DNA from: Vibrio maritimus
GTDB taxonomy: Bacteria; Pseudomonadota; Gammaproteobacteria; Enterobacterales; Vibrionaceae
DNA: 64,000 nt
Assembly (NCBI RefSeq): GCF_021441885.1
Contig: NZ_CP090438.1
Coordinates: 806,001-870,000 of the forward strand
Direction: 5' to 3'
Positions 10,034 to 19,100 of the stretch are shown here, piece after piece. Below the pieces are notes generated by a model that was not told the origin of the DNA, searched no databases, and was given only the letters and a program-made list of their open reading frames with translations. The position numbers and the translations under genes were made by a program. Position 1 is the first letter of the stretch. Every line of letters starts with the position of its first letter.

Positions 10034-11371
10034 CTACACGGTAACTGAAAGGATTTTCGAGCGACGCTGCAAATTGTATAAGTCCTGTTTCGCCATCGGC
10101 AGCGACTCCACGCCCACCTCAAAGAAGCCTTGTTCCCTAAACCAGTGCAAGCTATGAGTGGTGAGCACGAAGATATGCTCTATCCCCTTCATTTTTGACT
10201 GCTGCTTCATATGGTTAAGTAATAATACGCCTCGGTTACCATCACGATAGTCGGGGTGAATGGCAACGCAGGCCATCTCTGCCATTTTCTCTTGCAGATA
10301 AGGGTAGAGGGCGGCGCAGCCAATCACTAAGCCATCTTTTTCTATGATGGTGAATTGGTGTATCTCTTGCTCGAGTTGTTCTCTAGAGCGGCGGACCAGT
10401 ATCCCTTTTTCCTCGAGCGGCCTAATGAGTTCAAAGATGCCGCCGATATCATCAATATCGGCTTGTCTGACTTGCTCAGCGCTCGCCATGACGATTTGAG
10501 TACCGATACCATCGATAGAGAAGAGTTCTTGGATAAGGGCTCCGTCAATTTTGTAACTGATCAGGTGGCAACGTGGAATACCCGCTCGGCACGCAGACTG
10601 CGCACCGCGCAGAAAGCGCAGCGTACCACTGCTTTGACCTTCGTCAGCAAGTTCATTGGCTTCAAATTTCTCAATAAGCTCATTGACTTCGCTTGGAAAC
10701 AGCTCAGCAATGGCATTGCCTGCTTCATCAAGTACACCTTGCTCAGAGCAAAAGCCAATCAGTTTATCAGCATTTAATTTGATCGCGACTTGGGTCGCCA
10801 CTTCTTCAGAGAGAAGGTTAAAGGTTTCTCCGGTCACGGAGCCAGCCACAGGCCCTAGCAGCACGATAGAGCCCTGGTCGAGAACTTGGTTAATGCCTTG
10901 AATATCGATACGGCGAACACGACCGCTGTGGCAATAGTCGATGCCATCATCGACGCCCAGCGGTTGAGCAATAACGAAGTTGCCGCTGACCACGTTAAGT
11001 TGATTGCCCGCCATTGGGGTGTTATTGAGGCTCATAGAGAGGCGTGCGGTGATATCAAGTTGAAGACGTCCCGTGGCCTGCATAACGTAGTCGAGACACT
11101 TCTCCGTCGTGACTCGAATCCCTTTGTGATAAGGGCAATGGCAATCGTTGTTCTCGAGTAGTTGATTAATTTGAGGGCGAGCGCCGTGTACCAATATCAG
11201 TTTGACACCAAGGCTGTGCAGCAATGCAATATCGCTCACAATATTCGTGAAGTTTTTGTCAGTGAATGCTTCACCGCCCAGCATTATAACCATGGTTTTG
11301 TTGCGGTGTGCATTAACGTATGGAGTGGACTGCCGAAATCCTTTTACTAAGGCGGTACTACGGATCTTCAC
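10034..11371 (-). CDS. argA: N-acetylglutamate synthase ArgA
   Basis: ArgA acetylates L-glutamate using acetyl-CoA, the first step of arginine synthesis. It has an N-terminal amino-acid-kinase-like regulatory domain ([14 protein letters not shown] at about 28-41, arginine feedback site) and a C-terminal GNAT acetyltransferase domain (about 295-440). At 445 residues it matches the classical ArgA (443 in E. coli) rather than ArgJ or fused forms. The start is GTG, preceded by AAGAG. A candidate ArgR operator lies about 35 bases upstream. Confidence 0.96.
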   Translation of the reverse strand: MKIRSTALVKGFRQSTPYVNAHRNKTMVIMLGGEAFTDKNFTNIVSDIALLHSLGVKLILVHGARPQINQLLENNDCHCPYHKGIRVTTEKCLDYVMQATGRLQLDITARLSMSLNNTPMAGNQLNVVSGNFVIAQPLGVDDGIDYCHSGRVRRIDIQGINQVLDQGSIVLLGPVAGSVTGETFNLLSEEVATQVAIKLNADKLIGFCSEQGVLDEAGNAIAELFPSEVNELIEKFEANELADEGQSSGTLRFLRGAQSACRAGIPRCHLISYKIDGALIQELFSIDGIGTQIVMASAEQVRQADIDDIGGIFELIRPLEEKGILVRRSREQLEQEIHQFTIIEKDGLVIGCAALYPYLQEKMAEMACVAIHPDYRDGNRGVLLLNHMKQQSKMKGIEHIFVLTTHSLHWFREQGFFEVGVESLPMAKQDLYNLQRRSKILSVTV

Positions 11372-11403
11372 AATAATTACTCTTAGATTATTTATGTTGA
11401 AAT

Positions 11404-11421
11404 AATGACTTTTTATTCAAG
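11404..11421 (-). promoter_or_regulatory. Candidate ArgR operator (ARG box) for argA
   Basis: On the minus strand the core reads TGAATAAAAAGTCA (11406-11419). This matches the ArgR half-site palindrome TGAATwwwwATTCA at all but one or two positions. Its position just upstream of argA fits arginine repression. A second, weaker half may lie toward 11383-11400. The A/T-rich setting makes chance matches possible. Confidence 0.45.
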
Positions 11422-11516
11422 GACGTGCAAGGAAAATTTTGATTAAGCGTTGAGATGAGGTTGCTCATGCAAACCATAGGTGACAATATGAGTAAGGAAG
11501 CACAAGAAGGCAGATT

Positions 11517-11972
11517 ATGAGTGACGGCAAAGAGAGTAGTATTGTCAGCGGCGTGAACGTGAATGTCGCTCAAAAGAGCGCAGTCAAACCCAATAAATGG
11601 CTGGAGCGAACATTAATCTTGCTCGCGCTGGTGGGGACTTTTGCAGTGGTTGGCCTGTATCAGGATCTATTTGGTCGCGTTCATCAACAGATTAACCCTA
11701 AAGCGGCGGTGTATGGTTTGTGGCAGGAGAAAGATGTCGCTCCGTTTGCCAGGGAGTCGTTTGAGCTCCGAGAAAATCGGGTGGTGATCAACAACAGAGT
11801 TGTGGCAACGTCATTTGAGGTGTCTTCATCAGAGCTTTGGTTTAACGTTGGCGTCACTGAATATCGTTATCAGTTTCTCGATAGAAACAAGACAGAAATT
11901 CGCCAACTGTCACCAGCGCACTACAAGCCCACGTTTGTTTTGTCAGGAAAACACAAAAAAGACCTGAGATAA
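11517..11972 (+). CDS. DUF2850 family membrane-anchored protein
   Basis: This 151-residue protein has one N-terminal membrane helix (about 31-50) followed by a soluble domain that probably faces the periplasm. The domain contains PKAAVYGLWQEKDVAPFARE and a terminal stretch of beta character, which I recognise as the DUF2850 family of vibrios. Function is unknown. It is transcribed divergently from argA and lies upstream of mltA. No catalytic motif was seen. Confidence 0.85.
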   Translation: MSDGKESSIVSGVNVNVAQKSAVKPNKWLERTLILLALVGTFAVVGLYQDLFGRVHQQINPKAAVYGLWQEKDVAPFARESFELRENRVVINNRVVATSFEVSSSELWFNVGVTEYRYQFLDRNKTEIRQLSPAHYKPTFVLSGKHKKDLR

Positions 11973-12033
11973 CCCTCGGTTTTATTGCGATTTATTATAG
12001 AGTTTGCCATTCTGAAAGCACGATACATAAGGA

Positions 12034-13167
12034 ATGACTAACTTGATCAAACGTATTTTGCCTCTAGCTTCCGTTTTACTGGTTTTTGGTTGTGCGCAAA
12101 CAGAACGAGCGCAGCAATATCAGGACGGAGAGTTCACTAGCCTTCTCAATAAAACCGAGCAGATTGAATCCAACAAGCCTCGTAATTTTCAAACCTTTGC
12201 TGCGCAAGCCGATGAGGTGGTCAAAGCCTCTCCTTCGATGGCGGAAACCTATCAGCCACTCTATGAACAGCTTGAAGCCTGGGCGGTTCAAAGCGGCGAT
12301 CCCAAGCAACTTGCTAACTATGGTGTACAAGCTGCTCAATTAGGCGGTGGAGATAATAAAGGCAATGTGCTGTTTACCGGTTATTTTTCACCGGTTATGG
12401 AGCTTAGACACAAACCTGATGAAACCTTCAAGTACCCAGTTTATTCACTTCCAGATTGCCAACAAGAGTGTCCAACGCGCGCTGAAATCTATGGTGGTGC
12501 GCTCAATGGTCAAGGGTTAGAACTTGGCTATGCAGACAATCTTATCGACCCATTCATCATGGAGGTGCAAGGCAGTGGCTTTGTACACTTTGGTGATGAC
12601 GACACGCTGGAGTATTTCGCTTACGCAGGTAAGAACAACAAAGCGTATGTGAGCATTGGTCGAGTGCTTATCGAACGTGGAGAAGTGCCAAGAGAGCAGA
12701 TGTCACTCAAAGCGATCAAAGATTGGGTGATGAAGCAAGATGAAAAAACGGTACAAGCACTACTCGAGGAAAACTCGTCGTTTGTATTCTTTAAGTCATT
12801 AGACGCTGCTCCAGTGCGCGGCACTGCAGGCATTCCTTTATTGCCGATGGCGTCGGTCGCGGGCGATCGCTCTGCGTTTCCAATGGGGACGCCAATCCTA
12901 GCTGAGGTTCCTTTGTTAAATGCAGATGGAACATGGAGCGGTGCACATGAGCTGAGATTGCTGATTGTTCTCGATACCGGTGGTGCCGTTAAAGGCAATC
13001 ACTTTGACCTTTACCACGGCATAGGCGATTTTGCTGGCACTCAGGCGGGGCACTACAAACACTTTGGCAGAGTATGGAAGTTAGGGCTTGAGAACTCGGC
13101 AACGGAAAATCCTTGGGGCGATTCAGAAGAAACCCAATCCCCTCAGGCTGACCCTGCGACGAATTAG
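12034..13167 (+). CDS. mltA: Membrane-bound lytic murein transglycosylase A
   Basis: MltA cleaves the glycan strands of peptidoglycan to 1,6-anhydromuropeptides at the outer membrane. The lipoprotein signal ends at LLVFGC with the lipid-modified Cys at residue 20. The central MltA domain has GYFSPVMELR near 115, and the C-terminal 3D (Asp-Asp-Asp) domain has LDTGGAVKG and HFDLYHG at about 313-330, including the catalytic Asp. At 377 residues it matches the family. An intrinsic terminator follows. Its products are substrates for the AmpG permease encoded further on. Confidence 0.96.
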   Translation: MTNLIKRILPLASVLLVFGCAQTERAQQYQDGEFTSLLNKTEQIESNKPRNFQTFAAQADEVVKASPSMAETYQPLYEQLEAWAVQSGDPKQLANYGVQAAQLGGGDNKGNVLFTGYFSPVMELRHKPDETFKYPVYSLPDCQQECPTRAEIYGGALNGQGLELGYADNLIDPFIMEVQGSGFVHFGDDDTLEYFAYAGKNNKAYVSIGRVLIERGEVPREQMSLKAIKDWVMKQDEKTVQALLEENSSFVFFKSLDAAPVRGTAGIPLLPMASVAGDRSAFPMGTPILAEVPLLNADGTWSGAHELRLLIVLDTGGAVKGNHFDLYHGIGDFAGTQAGHYKHFGRVWKLGLENSATENPWGDSEETQSPQADPATN

Positions 13168-13202
13168 CGTCTGGAGTCTCTGCCGTAGTTGATCTTTTCT
13201 AA

Positions 13203-13234
13203 AAGAGTGCGTATAAATCGCACTCTTCTTTTTT
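13203..13234 (+). terminator. Intrinsic terminator after mltA
   Basis: AAGAGTGCG pairs with CGCACTCTT around a 7-base loop, followed by CTTTTTT. It separates mltA from tcdA. Confidence 0.85.
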
Positions 13235-13257
13235 ACTCGGAAAATGCAAGGTAACCC

Positions 13258-14070
13258 ATGCGCGAACTGAACCAACCAGCCTCTGACAGCTATAACCAAC
13301 GCTTTGGTGGCACTCGTCGACTTTATGGTCACAGCGAGGTCGATATCTTACGAGCGGCACATGTCTGTGTTGTCGGTATTGGTGGGGTTGGATCGTGGGC
13401 GGTAGAAGCATTGGCGCGTACGGGGATTGGAGAGCTAACACTCATCGATATGGATGACGTCTGTGTCACCAATATTAACCGTCAGATCCATGCGATGTCG
13501 GGTACGGTGGGCCAAAGCAAGATTGAAGTGATGGCTGAGCGAGTCAAACTTATCAATCCTGAGTGCAAAGTGAATCTGGTCGATGACTTTATCACGCCGG
13601 ATAACGTTGCTGAGTATATCTCTAAAGATTTCGACTATGTGTTGGATGCGATTGACAGCATCAAACCCAAGGCGGCTTTGCTGGCGTATTGCCGCAGCAA
13701 TAAGATCAAGGTGATCACTACTGGTGGTGCGGGTGGACAGGTTGATCCGACTCAGATCATGGTCGCGGATTTAACCAAGACGATTCAAGACCCATTAGCG
13801 AAAAAGCTCAAAGATACCTTGCGACGTCATCATAACTTCAGCAAGAACCCCGCTCGAAAGTTTGGCATTGATTGCGTATTTTCAACAGAGCAGCTGAAAT
13901 ACCCACAAGCGGATGGCAGCGTGTGTGGTGTGAAATCAACCGCTGAAGGACCCAAGCGTATGGATTGTGCGAGTGGATTCGGCGCGGCTACCGTGGTGAC
14001 AGCGACCTTTGGTTTTGTCGCGGTGTCTCGCATCGTAGAAAAAATTCTTCAAAAATACGCAGCGAAGTAA
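13258..14070 (+). CDS. tcdA: tRNA threonylcarbamoyladenosine dehydratase TcdA
   Basis: TcdA (CsdL/YgdL) is an E1-like ATP-dependent enzyme that cyclises t6A37 in tRNA to ct6A. The Rossmann motif VGIGGVGSWAVEALARTG lies at about 39-56, followed by the ThiF/MoeB-like DMDDVCVTNINRQ segment. The C-terminal GAATVVTATFGFVAVS helix is typical. It lies 9 bases before csdE, and csdA is convergent next door. This reproduces the CSD sulfur-transfer grouping known in E. coli. Confidence 0.95.
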   Translation: MRELNQPASDSYNQRFGGTRRLYGHSEVDILRAAHVCVVGIGGVGSWAVEALARTGIGELTLIDMDDVCVTNINRQIHAMSGTVGQSKIEVMAERVKLINPECKVNLVDDFITPDNVAEYISKDFDYVLDAIDSIKPKAALLAYCRSNKIKVITTGGAGGQVDPTQIMVADLTKTIQDPLAKKLKDTLRRHHNFSKNPARKFGIDCVFSTEQLKYPQADGSVCGVKSTAEGPKRMDCASGFGAATVVTATFGFVAVSRIVEKILQKYAAK

Positions 14071-14079
14071 GGACTGATT

Positions 14080-14508
14080 ATGGCAAGCAATCCGTTTGGT
14101 ACTGATATTCACGCTGAAGATGTTGTTGCTGTAATGGCAGAGCTGAAAGGTTGGGAAGATCGCTATCGTCAGGTTATCCAGTGGGGTAAGAAGCTTCCTG
14201 TCATGGAAGAGGCTTTAAAGCAAGAAAAGGTGCTGGTATCGGGGTGTGAAAGCTCAGTATGGTTGGTGCTTAACTGTGACAATGGACACTGGGACATTCA
14301 AGCTGACTCTGATGCACGTATCGTTCGTGGTTTGATTGCGATTGTTCTTGCCGCGTTTAATGGTAAAACGTCACAGCAAATCGCTGAATTTGATTTGCCA
14401 CACTACTTCGAGCAACTAAATCTTATTAATCACCTCAGCCCATCTCGAGGCAATGGTCTGCAAGCCATCGTGGCAACCATTCGCGAGCGAGCAATGAGCG
14501 AACTCTAG
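14080..14508 (+). CDS. csdE: Cysteine desulfurase sulfur acceptor CsdE
   Basis: CsdE is a SufE-like protein that accepts persulfide sulfur from CsdA and passes it on, with TcdA as a partner. The acceptor cysteine is Cys-56 in LVSGCESSVWL. The N-terminal FGTDIHAEDVVAVMAELKGW segment and GWEDRY are typical of SufE/CsdE. At 142 residues it is close to the 147 of E. coli. It is probably co-transcribed with tcdA. Confidence 0.93.
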   Translation: MASNPFGTDIHAEDVVAVMAELKGWEDRYRQVIQWGKKLPVMEEALKQEKVLVSGCESSVWLVLNCDNGHWDIQADSDARIVRGLIAIVLAAFNGKTSQQIAEFDLPHYFEQLNLINHLSPSRGNGLQAIVATIRERAMSEL

Positions 14509-14524
14509 CGCTTACAATACCAAT

Positions 14525-14562
14525 AAAAAAACGGTGAACGCCTCGGGTGCTCACCGTTTTTT
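14525..14562. terminator. Bidirectional terminator between csdE and csdA
   Basis: An A-run, then ACGGTGA pairing with TCACCGT, then a T-run, lies between two convergent genes and can serve both strands. Confidence 0.85.
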
Positions 14563-14583
14563 GTATTCCGTTAAATGATACGT

Positions 14584-15783
14584 CTAGAGCATATCGACGG
14601 CTTTCTTTACTGCTGCGACAAATCTCTCAACGTCTTCCACCGAGTTGTAGATAGCAAAAGAGGCGCGAACGGTACCTTTTACCCCAAGCGCATCCATCAA
14701 CGGGTGAGCACAGTGGTGACCTGCGCGCACGGCAATGTTTTGTTGATCCAGCAGCGTCGCCAAATCTTGATGATGAACACCATCCATGACAAAGGTGATG
14801 ACGCTTGCTCCGGGTTGAAAACCGATGATCTCTATGTCGTCGAGTTGACTTAAGCCATCGAAAGCGAGCTGTTGAAGCTGATGAATATGCTGCTCGAGTT
14901 CACTATAAGGATATTGATCAAGCCATTCTATCGAACAAGCAAGCGCTAGTGCTCCGGCAACATTTGGCGTGCCGGCCTCAAACTTCCCTGGAAGCTGACT
15001 GAATGTTGTGCCTTCAAACGAGACTTTTTCAACCATCTTACCGCCGCCATGCCAGGGCGGCATCGCTTCGAGGATGGCGAGTTTTCCGTAAAGGACGCCA
15101 ATACCCGCAGGTGCGTAGAGCTTGTGTCCAGAGAAAACGTAAAAATCCGCATCGAGATCTTGAACATCTGTTGGCTGGTGGACGATGCCTTGAGCGCCAT
15201 CGACGATCACAATCGCCTGACACTTGGCACGAGTCATGGCGACGATATCTTTGATTGGCAGGGCAGTACCGGTTACGTTGGTCACCTGTGCGACAGCGAC
15301 AATTTTGGTATTGCTATTAATCAGTGAGTCAAATGCTGTTAAGTCAAACTGGCACTGCTCGCCGATAGGCACTTTTACTACTTTCGCACCTGTCTGCTCA
15401 GCCACAATCTGCCAAGGGACGATGTTCGCGTGATGCTCCATTTCAGACACCAGAATCTCATCACCCGGCTTGAGTGTGCTGCGCGCATACGTTTGAGCGA
15501 TGAGGTTCAGGGCTTCGGTTGCGCCACGCGTCCAGATGATCTCTTTAGCACTGTCAGCGTTGATAAAGCGAGCAACTGCCTCGCGAGCATTCTCAAATCG
15601 TGTTGTCGCCATCGCTGTTAGTGAGTGAGAGCCTCGATGGACATTGGCATTTTGATTGCGATAGTAGTCAGTGATGCAATCAATGACGACTTGTGGCTTT
15701 TGAGTGGTGGCTGCGCTATCTAGATAGACAGTTTCTCCGTCGATAGCCGGAAACTGAGCGCGGATAGACTGCATATCAAGCAT
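14584..15783 (-). CDS. csdA: Cysteine desulfurase CsdA
   Basis: This PLP enzyme removes sulfur from cysteine as a persulfide. It belongs to the group II (SufS/CsdA) desulfurases. The PLP lysine is Lys-221 (FSGHKLYAPAG) and the catalytic cysteine is Cys-358 (RAGHHCAHPL). The short loop around this Cys is typical of group II. Length is 399 residues. The gene overlaps yajL by 8 bases on the same strand and converges with csdE, its sulfur acceptor. Confidence 0.95.
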   Translation of the reverse strand: MLDMQSIRAQFPAIDGETVYLDSAATTQKPQVVIDCITDYYRNQNANVHRGSHSLTAMATTRFENAREAVARFINADSAKEIIWTRGATEALNLIAQTYARSTLKPGDEILVSEMEHHANIVPWQIVAEQTGAKVVKVPIGEQCQFDLTAFDSLINSNTKIVAVAQVTNVTGTALPIKDIVAMTRAKCQAIVIVDGAQGIVHQPTDVQDLDADFYVFSGHKLYAPAGIGVLYGKLAILEAMPPWHGGGKMVEKVSFEGTTFSQLPGKFEAGTPNVAGALALACSIEWLDQYPYSELEQHIHQLQQLAFDGLSQLDDIEIIGFQPGASVITFVMDGVHHQDLATLLDQQNIAVRAGHHCAHPLMDALGVKGTVRASFAIYNSVEDVERFVAAVKKAVDML

Positions 15784-16381
15784 CGCTTTTTCCCATCTTG
15801 TGGTAATGCAGGGTTGGGTTAGTCACCATAGGCTCAGCCACTTCCCAGGCTTTTTCTTTGCCGCAAAGGGCGATAATGATTTCGACGGCGAACTCAAGTG
15901 CCGTACCCGGACCCTGACTGGTAATCAGGTTGTGGTTGATGTCCATGGTGACGCGCTTGTCACGCCAACGGTTTTCAGGGACATGGGATTTGAAACTTGG
16001 GTGGCAAGTCATCAAGGCATCTGGGTAAAGCTTATGGTGCTGCAGAACAAGAGCAGGCGCGGCGCAAATAGCTGCCATGAGTTTTCCATCGTACTTGTGC
16101 TGGCGAACCATCTCGACTAGTAGTGTGCTGTCACGAAACACTTCAGAACCGCCGACGCCACCGGGCAATGCGATAACATCGAACTCATCGTCGGCCACAT
16201 CAACTAATTTACAGTCAGCGGTTAGGGTTACTCCTCGAGAGGCTTTCATCGTTAATGCGCCATCAAAGTCGGCGCTAGCTACGGTAACCTCAAAACCAGC
16301 GCGCACCATAATATCGATAATGGTAATGGCTTCCATTTCTTCTGTGCCTGGGGCGATAGGGACAAGTACCTTTTTAGTCAT
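15776..16381 (-). CDS. yajL: DJ-1/PfpI family protein YajL
   Basis: YajL is the bacterial homologue of human DJ-1 and protects proteins against oxidative and electrophile damage; a deglycase role has been claimed. The nucleophilic-elbow cysteine is Cys-106 (AAICAAPA) and the conserved acid lies in GTEEMEAIT near residue 15. Length (201) matches the family. It overlaps panE upstream by 8 bases and csdA downstream by 8 bases, so the three genes are probably one operon. Confidence 0.93.
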   Translation of the reverse strand: MTKKVLVPIAPGTEEMEAITIIDIMVRAGFEVTVASADFDGALTMKASRGVTLTADCKLVDVADDEFDVIALPGGVGGSEVFRDSTLLVEMVRQHKYDGKLMAAICAAPALVLQHHKLYPDALMTCHPSFKSHVPENRWRDKRVTMDINHNLITSQGPGTALEFAVEIIIALCGKEKAWEVAEPMVTNPTLHYHKMGKSDA

Positions 16382-17267
16382 GATGACTCCAGCTCGCTTC
16401 TATTTGCTTAATTTTTTGATACAGAGATAAGTTATTCGGTACATCGATTTTGTTTTTTGCAGCAATATTGACCACATAACCGTTGATAAAATCGATTTCA
16501 CTTTGTCTTTTATTATAAATGTCTTGGTGCATAGACGAGTAGTTTTGTGCCGTAGATTGTGCCACATTCACAACGGTGTCGAGCATCGTAGATGCCTCTA
16601 ACTTGACCCCATCAAAGTTCGCGCAAAAAACGGCTTCATCAACGATACCAGTTAGCTGTGCTCGGTACTCTTCGTTCGTTAGTTGACCATTGCGACAGTC
16701 AAGTATTGCGGTCAATGGATTGATGGCACAGTTGATGACCAGTTTAGTCCATAGCGCTTGCTGGATATTGCTATGCCAATGCGTTGGTGAAAAAGCATGG
16801 TCAAAGACCTCAGCGACAAACTGGCACTGCTGACCTTTTTGGTTCCAAGCGCCAATGAGTGTTTGCCCGTTTCCTGTGTGGTGAACGGCATTGGTATTCA
16901 CCTTGAGAGCACCGTGTGTGCTGGTACCCAGTAGTACAGGTCGCTCGGTCAGTTCATCTGCAAGCGTATCGACCGTGCCCATTCCATTGTGCAAAAACAG
17001 GATAATAGCGTCATTATCGAGATGAGTCAGCAACGGCAGAAGCGCGCTTTGTACCTGCCAGGCCTTTAAGGTAACAATCAAAAGATCACAGTGTTTTAGA
17101 TCTTCAAGGCTCTGATTATTGAATGCTATGTTTTCCCCATCACCGAGAGTTATTTCGATTTTTTGAGACGGTGTGCGTCCCCACAGAGAAACAGCATGGC
17201 CAGCGAGATGAAGTTTGTAAGCGTACAAGGAACCAACGGCACCAGGACCTAGAATGGTAATGTTCAC
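16374..17267 (-). CDS. panE: 2-dehydropantoate 2-reductase PanE
   Basis: PanE (ApbA) reduces ketopantoate to pantoate with NADPH in pantothenate and CoA synthesis. The N-terminal dinucleotide-binding motif ILGPGAVGSLYA lies at residues 4-15. The C-terminal domain carries LWTKLVINCAINPLTAI with the catalytic Lys and Asn. It is 297 residues, within the family range. It is the first gene of the panE-yajL-csdA cluster; the panE-yajL link is common in gammaproteobacteria. Confidence 0.94.
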   Translation of the reverse strand: MNITILGPGAVGSLYAYKLHLAGHAVSLWGRTPSQKIEITLGDGENIAFNNQSLEDLKHCDLLIVTLKAWQVQSALLPLLTHLDNDAIILFLHNGMGTVDTLADELTERPVLLGTSTHGALKVNTNAVHHTGNGQTLIGAWNQKGQQCQFVAEVFDHAFSPTHWHSNIQQALWTKLVINCAINPLTAILDCRNGQLTNEEYRAQLTGIVDEAVFCANFDGVKLEASTMLDTVVNVAQSTAQNYSSMHQDIYNKRQSEIDFINGYVVNIAAKNKIDVPNNLSLYQKIKQIEASWSHHD

Positions 17268-17352
17268 AATTATCTACGAGTAATGAGTGAAGCGAGAAGG
17301 ATAGCAAACTTAGCTAGGTTGGTCGAAAGCTTAGTACGTGATTTTTAGGTAC

Positions 17353-17380
17353 AAAAAATGGCGCCTGAGCGCCATTTTTT
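17353..17380. terminator. Bidirectional terminator after ompK
   Basis: AAAAAATGGCGC-CTGA-GCGCCATTTTTT forms a perfect stem with flanking A- and T-runs. It serves the minus-strand ompK transcript. Confidence 0.9.
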
Positions 17381-17402
17381 CGAACATCTAATACGAAGAG
17401 AA

Positions 17403-18188
17403 TTAGAAGTTGTACTGTAGACGGTAGATGATAGCGTCACCGTAGTGTTGTTGGTTGCTACCTGATGAACCGTATACACCAAGTTTGTTGTTGAAGTAAC
17501 GGTATTGAATAGCAGCAGTTAGGTGCTCAGTTGCGTGCCAGTTGAATAGCAATGCACCGTTAAGACCGTTTTTACCGCCTTGGTTTTGAGCGTACTCGTC
17601 ATTGCGGTCGAACTCGATCTCGTTCCAGTTAACGAATGAGAAGTTTTGACCACCTAGATTGAACGCGTAGCGCGCTGTCCAACCAGCCATGTAACCGTTG
17701 TTACCGTTCACATTCTGGTTTGGAGAGAATGAATCCCAAGAAGTGATGTCATGAACACCAACCCATGGCTTGAAGAACCAGTTGTCACCTGAAAGCGCAG
17801 TGTAGCCAAGACCTAGAACGCGGTTAGTTTCGCTCTGGAATGGGTTGTCGTGGTGGTAAACCTGGCCGTATAGAGAAACGCCAGTGTCACCAAGATAAAC
17901 GTGAGCAGAACCTTTAAAAGAGTTCTTCTGCTCAGAAGAGTTTTTCTCTACGCTCTCACGATCGTAAAAACCGTATAGCTCACCCCAAGTGAAACCTGCA
18001 CCACCTTCGATACCTAGAACGAATTGGTTACGACCTTTACCGTCTTGGCCATCTTGGATAGCGTTAGGACCGTGGTTCCAGCTCTGGTGATCAAGATAAA
18101 CACCACCAAAACCGTATAGATATTCTGCTGAAGCTGGCACTGCAGATACTGCTGCAACAACGCCAAGAGCTAAAAGTGATTTGCGCAT
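17403..18188 (-). CDS. ompK: Outer-membrane channel OmpK (Tsx/OmpK family)
   Basis: OmpK is the vibrio member of the Tsx nucleoside-channel family and is the known receptor for vibriophage KVP40. A Sec signal peptide ends at ASA just before EYLYGFGGVY. The mature chain is rich in alternating aromatic beta strands and ends in QYNF, the C-terminal Phe needed for outer-membrane assembly. Length is 261 residues. A sigma-70-like promoter, a CRP site and a PurR-like site lie upstream, fitting control by carbon and nucleoside supply. Confidence 0.94.
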   Translation of the reverse strand: MRKSLLALGVVAAVSAVPASAEYLYGFGGVYLDHQSWNHGPNAIQDGQDGKGRNQFVLGIEGGAGFTWGELYGFYDRESVEKNSSEQKNSFKGSAHVYLGDTGVSLYGQVYHHDNPFQSETNRVLGLGYTALSGDNWFFKPWVGVHDITSWDSFSPNQNVNGNNGYMAGWTARYAFNLGGQNFSFVNWNEIEFDRNDEYAQNQGGKNGLNGALLFNWHATEHLTAAIQYRYFNNKLGVYGSSGSNQQHYGDAIIYRLQYNF

Positions 18189-18251
18189 AGTGAGAACTAC
18201 TCTTCAAGTTGTACTGTAAATTGATCGCTTTCCGTGCGAATTCATCCGATG

Positions 18252-18286
18252 GGTGGGCATGATAGCGATTTGTGTCGCAAAGTAAA
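18252..18286 (-). promoter_or_regulatory. Putative sigma-70 promoter of ompK
   Basis: On the minus strand TTTACT (18281-18286) and TATCAT (18259-18264) are 16 bases apart, giving a start near 18252. The CRP site centre then falls about 72 bases upstream, a usual class I distance. Confidence 0.5.
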
Positions 18287-18295
18287 TGTGCAACA

Positions 18296-18311
18296 TCGCA
18301 AACGTTTACTA
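18296..18311. promoter_or_regulatory. PurR/LacI-family-like operator upstream of ompK
   Basis: The sequence TCGCAAACGTTTACTA matches 12 of 16 positions of the PurR palindrome ACGCAAACGTTTGCGT, with the central CGCAAACGTTT intact. It lies between the CRP site and the ompK promoter. CytR or another LacI-family protein is an alternative reader. Confidence 0.45.
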
Positions 18312-18316
18312 AAGTT

Positions 18317-18332
18317 TGTGATAGATATCACA
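18317..18332. promoter_or_regulatory. CRP-cAMP binding site
   Basis: TGTGATAGATATCACA has both perfect TGTGA and TCACA half-sites with the canonical 6-base spacing. It lies between ompK and the divergent LON-domain gene. Distance and promoter quality favour ompK as the target. Confidence 0.75.
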
Positions 18333-18434
18333 AATAAAGAAGGTTCAAGGGAACTTCTATAAAACGTACACAAAACAGTCAATTTTGTGTTGTGAATGGT
18401 TAACAACTGATCTATCTAGTTAACAAAGTCCTGC

Positions 18435-18464
18435 TGATCGGTTTGTTTTTGATGGGCGTAGAAG
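18435..18464 (+). promoter_or_regulatory. Putative ECF sigma promoter upstream of the LON-domain gene
   Basis: TGATCG (18435-18440), an 18-base spacer and TAGAAG (18459-18464) resemble the RpoE/ChrR-type ECF promoter (TGATCC-N18-TA). The spacer ends in GGCG, exactly as in the promoter before the sigma gene at 19101. The predicted start, about 18470, lies just before the ATG at 18491. Confidence 0.6.
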
Positions 18465-18490
18465 CATCTGTAGTTAAAAAGGGAATGAAA

Positions 18491-19087
18491 ATGAAACAGA
18501 TAATGCTTTTTCCACTGCGTTCGGTGGTGCTGCCAGAAGGGAAGATGCGTTTGAGGATATTTGAACCACGCTATAAACGCATGGTGACTGAATGTCTGAA
18601 ACGAGAATCAGGATTCGGTGTCTGTCTAATTAGTAGCGATGCAGGTGCGGTGCCTAAAAATGTTTCTGCGGTGGGAACGTTTGTAAGTATCGTTGATTTC
18701 GAGACATTGGATGACGGCATGTTGGGCATAACCGTGTCTGGCATCAAGAAGTTTCGAGTAAAGCACGTTGAAGCCGATGACGATGGGTTAAGGCAAGCGA
18801 CCGTAGATTGGTTAGAAGGTTGGGAGACGGCAGAGCTCAGTGATGAAAATCAGTTCCTCGGGGAGCGTTTGCAAGATGTCTACAAGAAATTCCCGCAGAT
18901 CGGTGAGTTATACCTGCACCGCTTTTTCGACGATGCGGCCTGGGTAAGCCAGCGCTGGCTAGAGGTGTTACCCTTAGATTGTAACCACTTTGAGCACTTA
19001 GTGACGCAACCCGATTGCTCTGTGGCGGTCGATTTTTTGGCTCAGGCGTTCAAAGCCGGCGACATTGAAGAAGAAACGCGACATTAA
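18491..19087 (+). CDS. LON substrate-binding-domain protein
   Basis: This 198-residue protein consists mainly of the N-terminal LON (substrate-recognition) domain without the ATPase and protease parts of Lon. FPLRSVVLPEGKMRLRIFEPRY and the following beta-rich region are typical. I chose ATG 18491 because AAGGGA lies 6 bases upstream; upstream in-frame starts fall inside the predicted ECF promoter. The gene precedes the ECF sigma/ChrR pair on the same strand. Its function is unknown; it may bind misfolded or damaged proteins. Confidence 0.88.
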   Translation: MKQIMLFPLRSVVLPEGKMRLRIFEPRYKRMVTECLKRESGFGVCLISSDAGAVPKNVSAVGTFVSIVDFETLDDGMLGITVSGIKKFRVKHVEADDDGLRQATVDWLEGWETAELSDENQFLGERLQDVYKKFPQIGELYLHRFFDDAAWVSQRWLEVLPLDCNHFEHLVTQPDCSVAVDFLAQAFKAGDIEEETRH

Positions 19088-19100
19088 GCGTAACTCGCGG

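Noticed and set aside
10355..10777. 140-residue plus-strand ORF
   Set aside because: Antisense to argA; no domain and no ribosome binding site.
18443..18490. Longer start for the LON-domain protein
   Set aside because: The in-frame extension overlaps the predicted ECF promoter, and the Shine-Dalgarno is positioned for ATG 18491.
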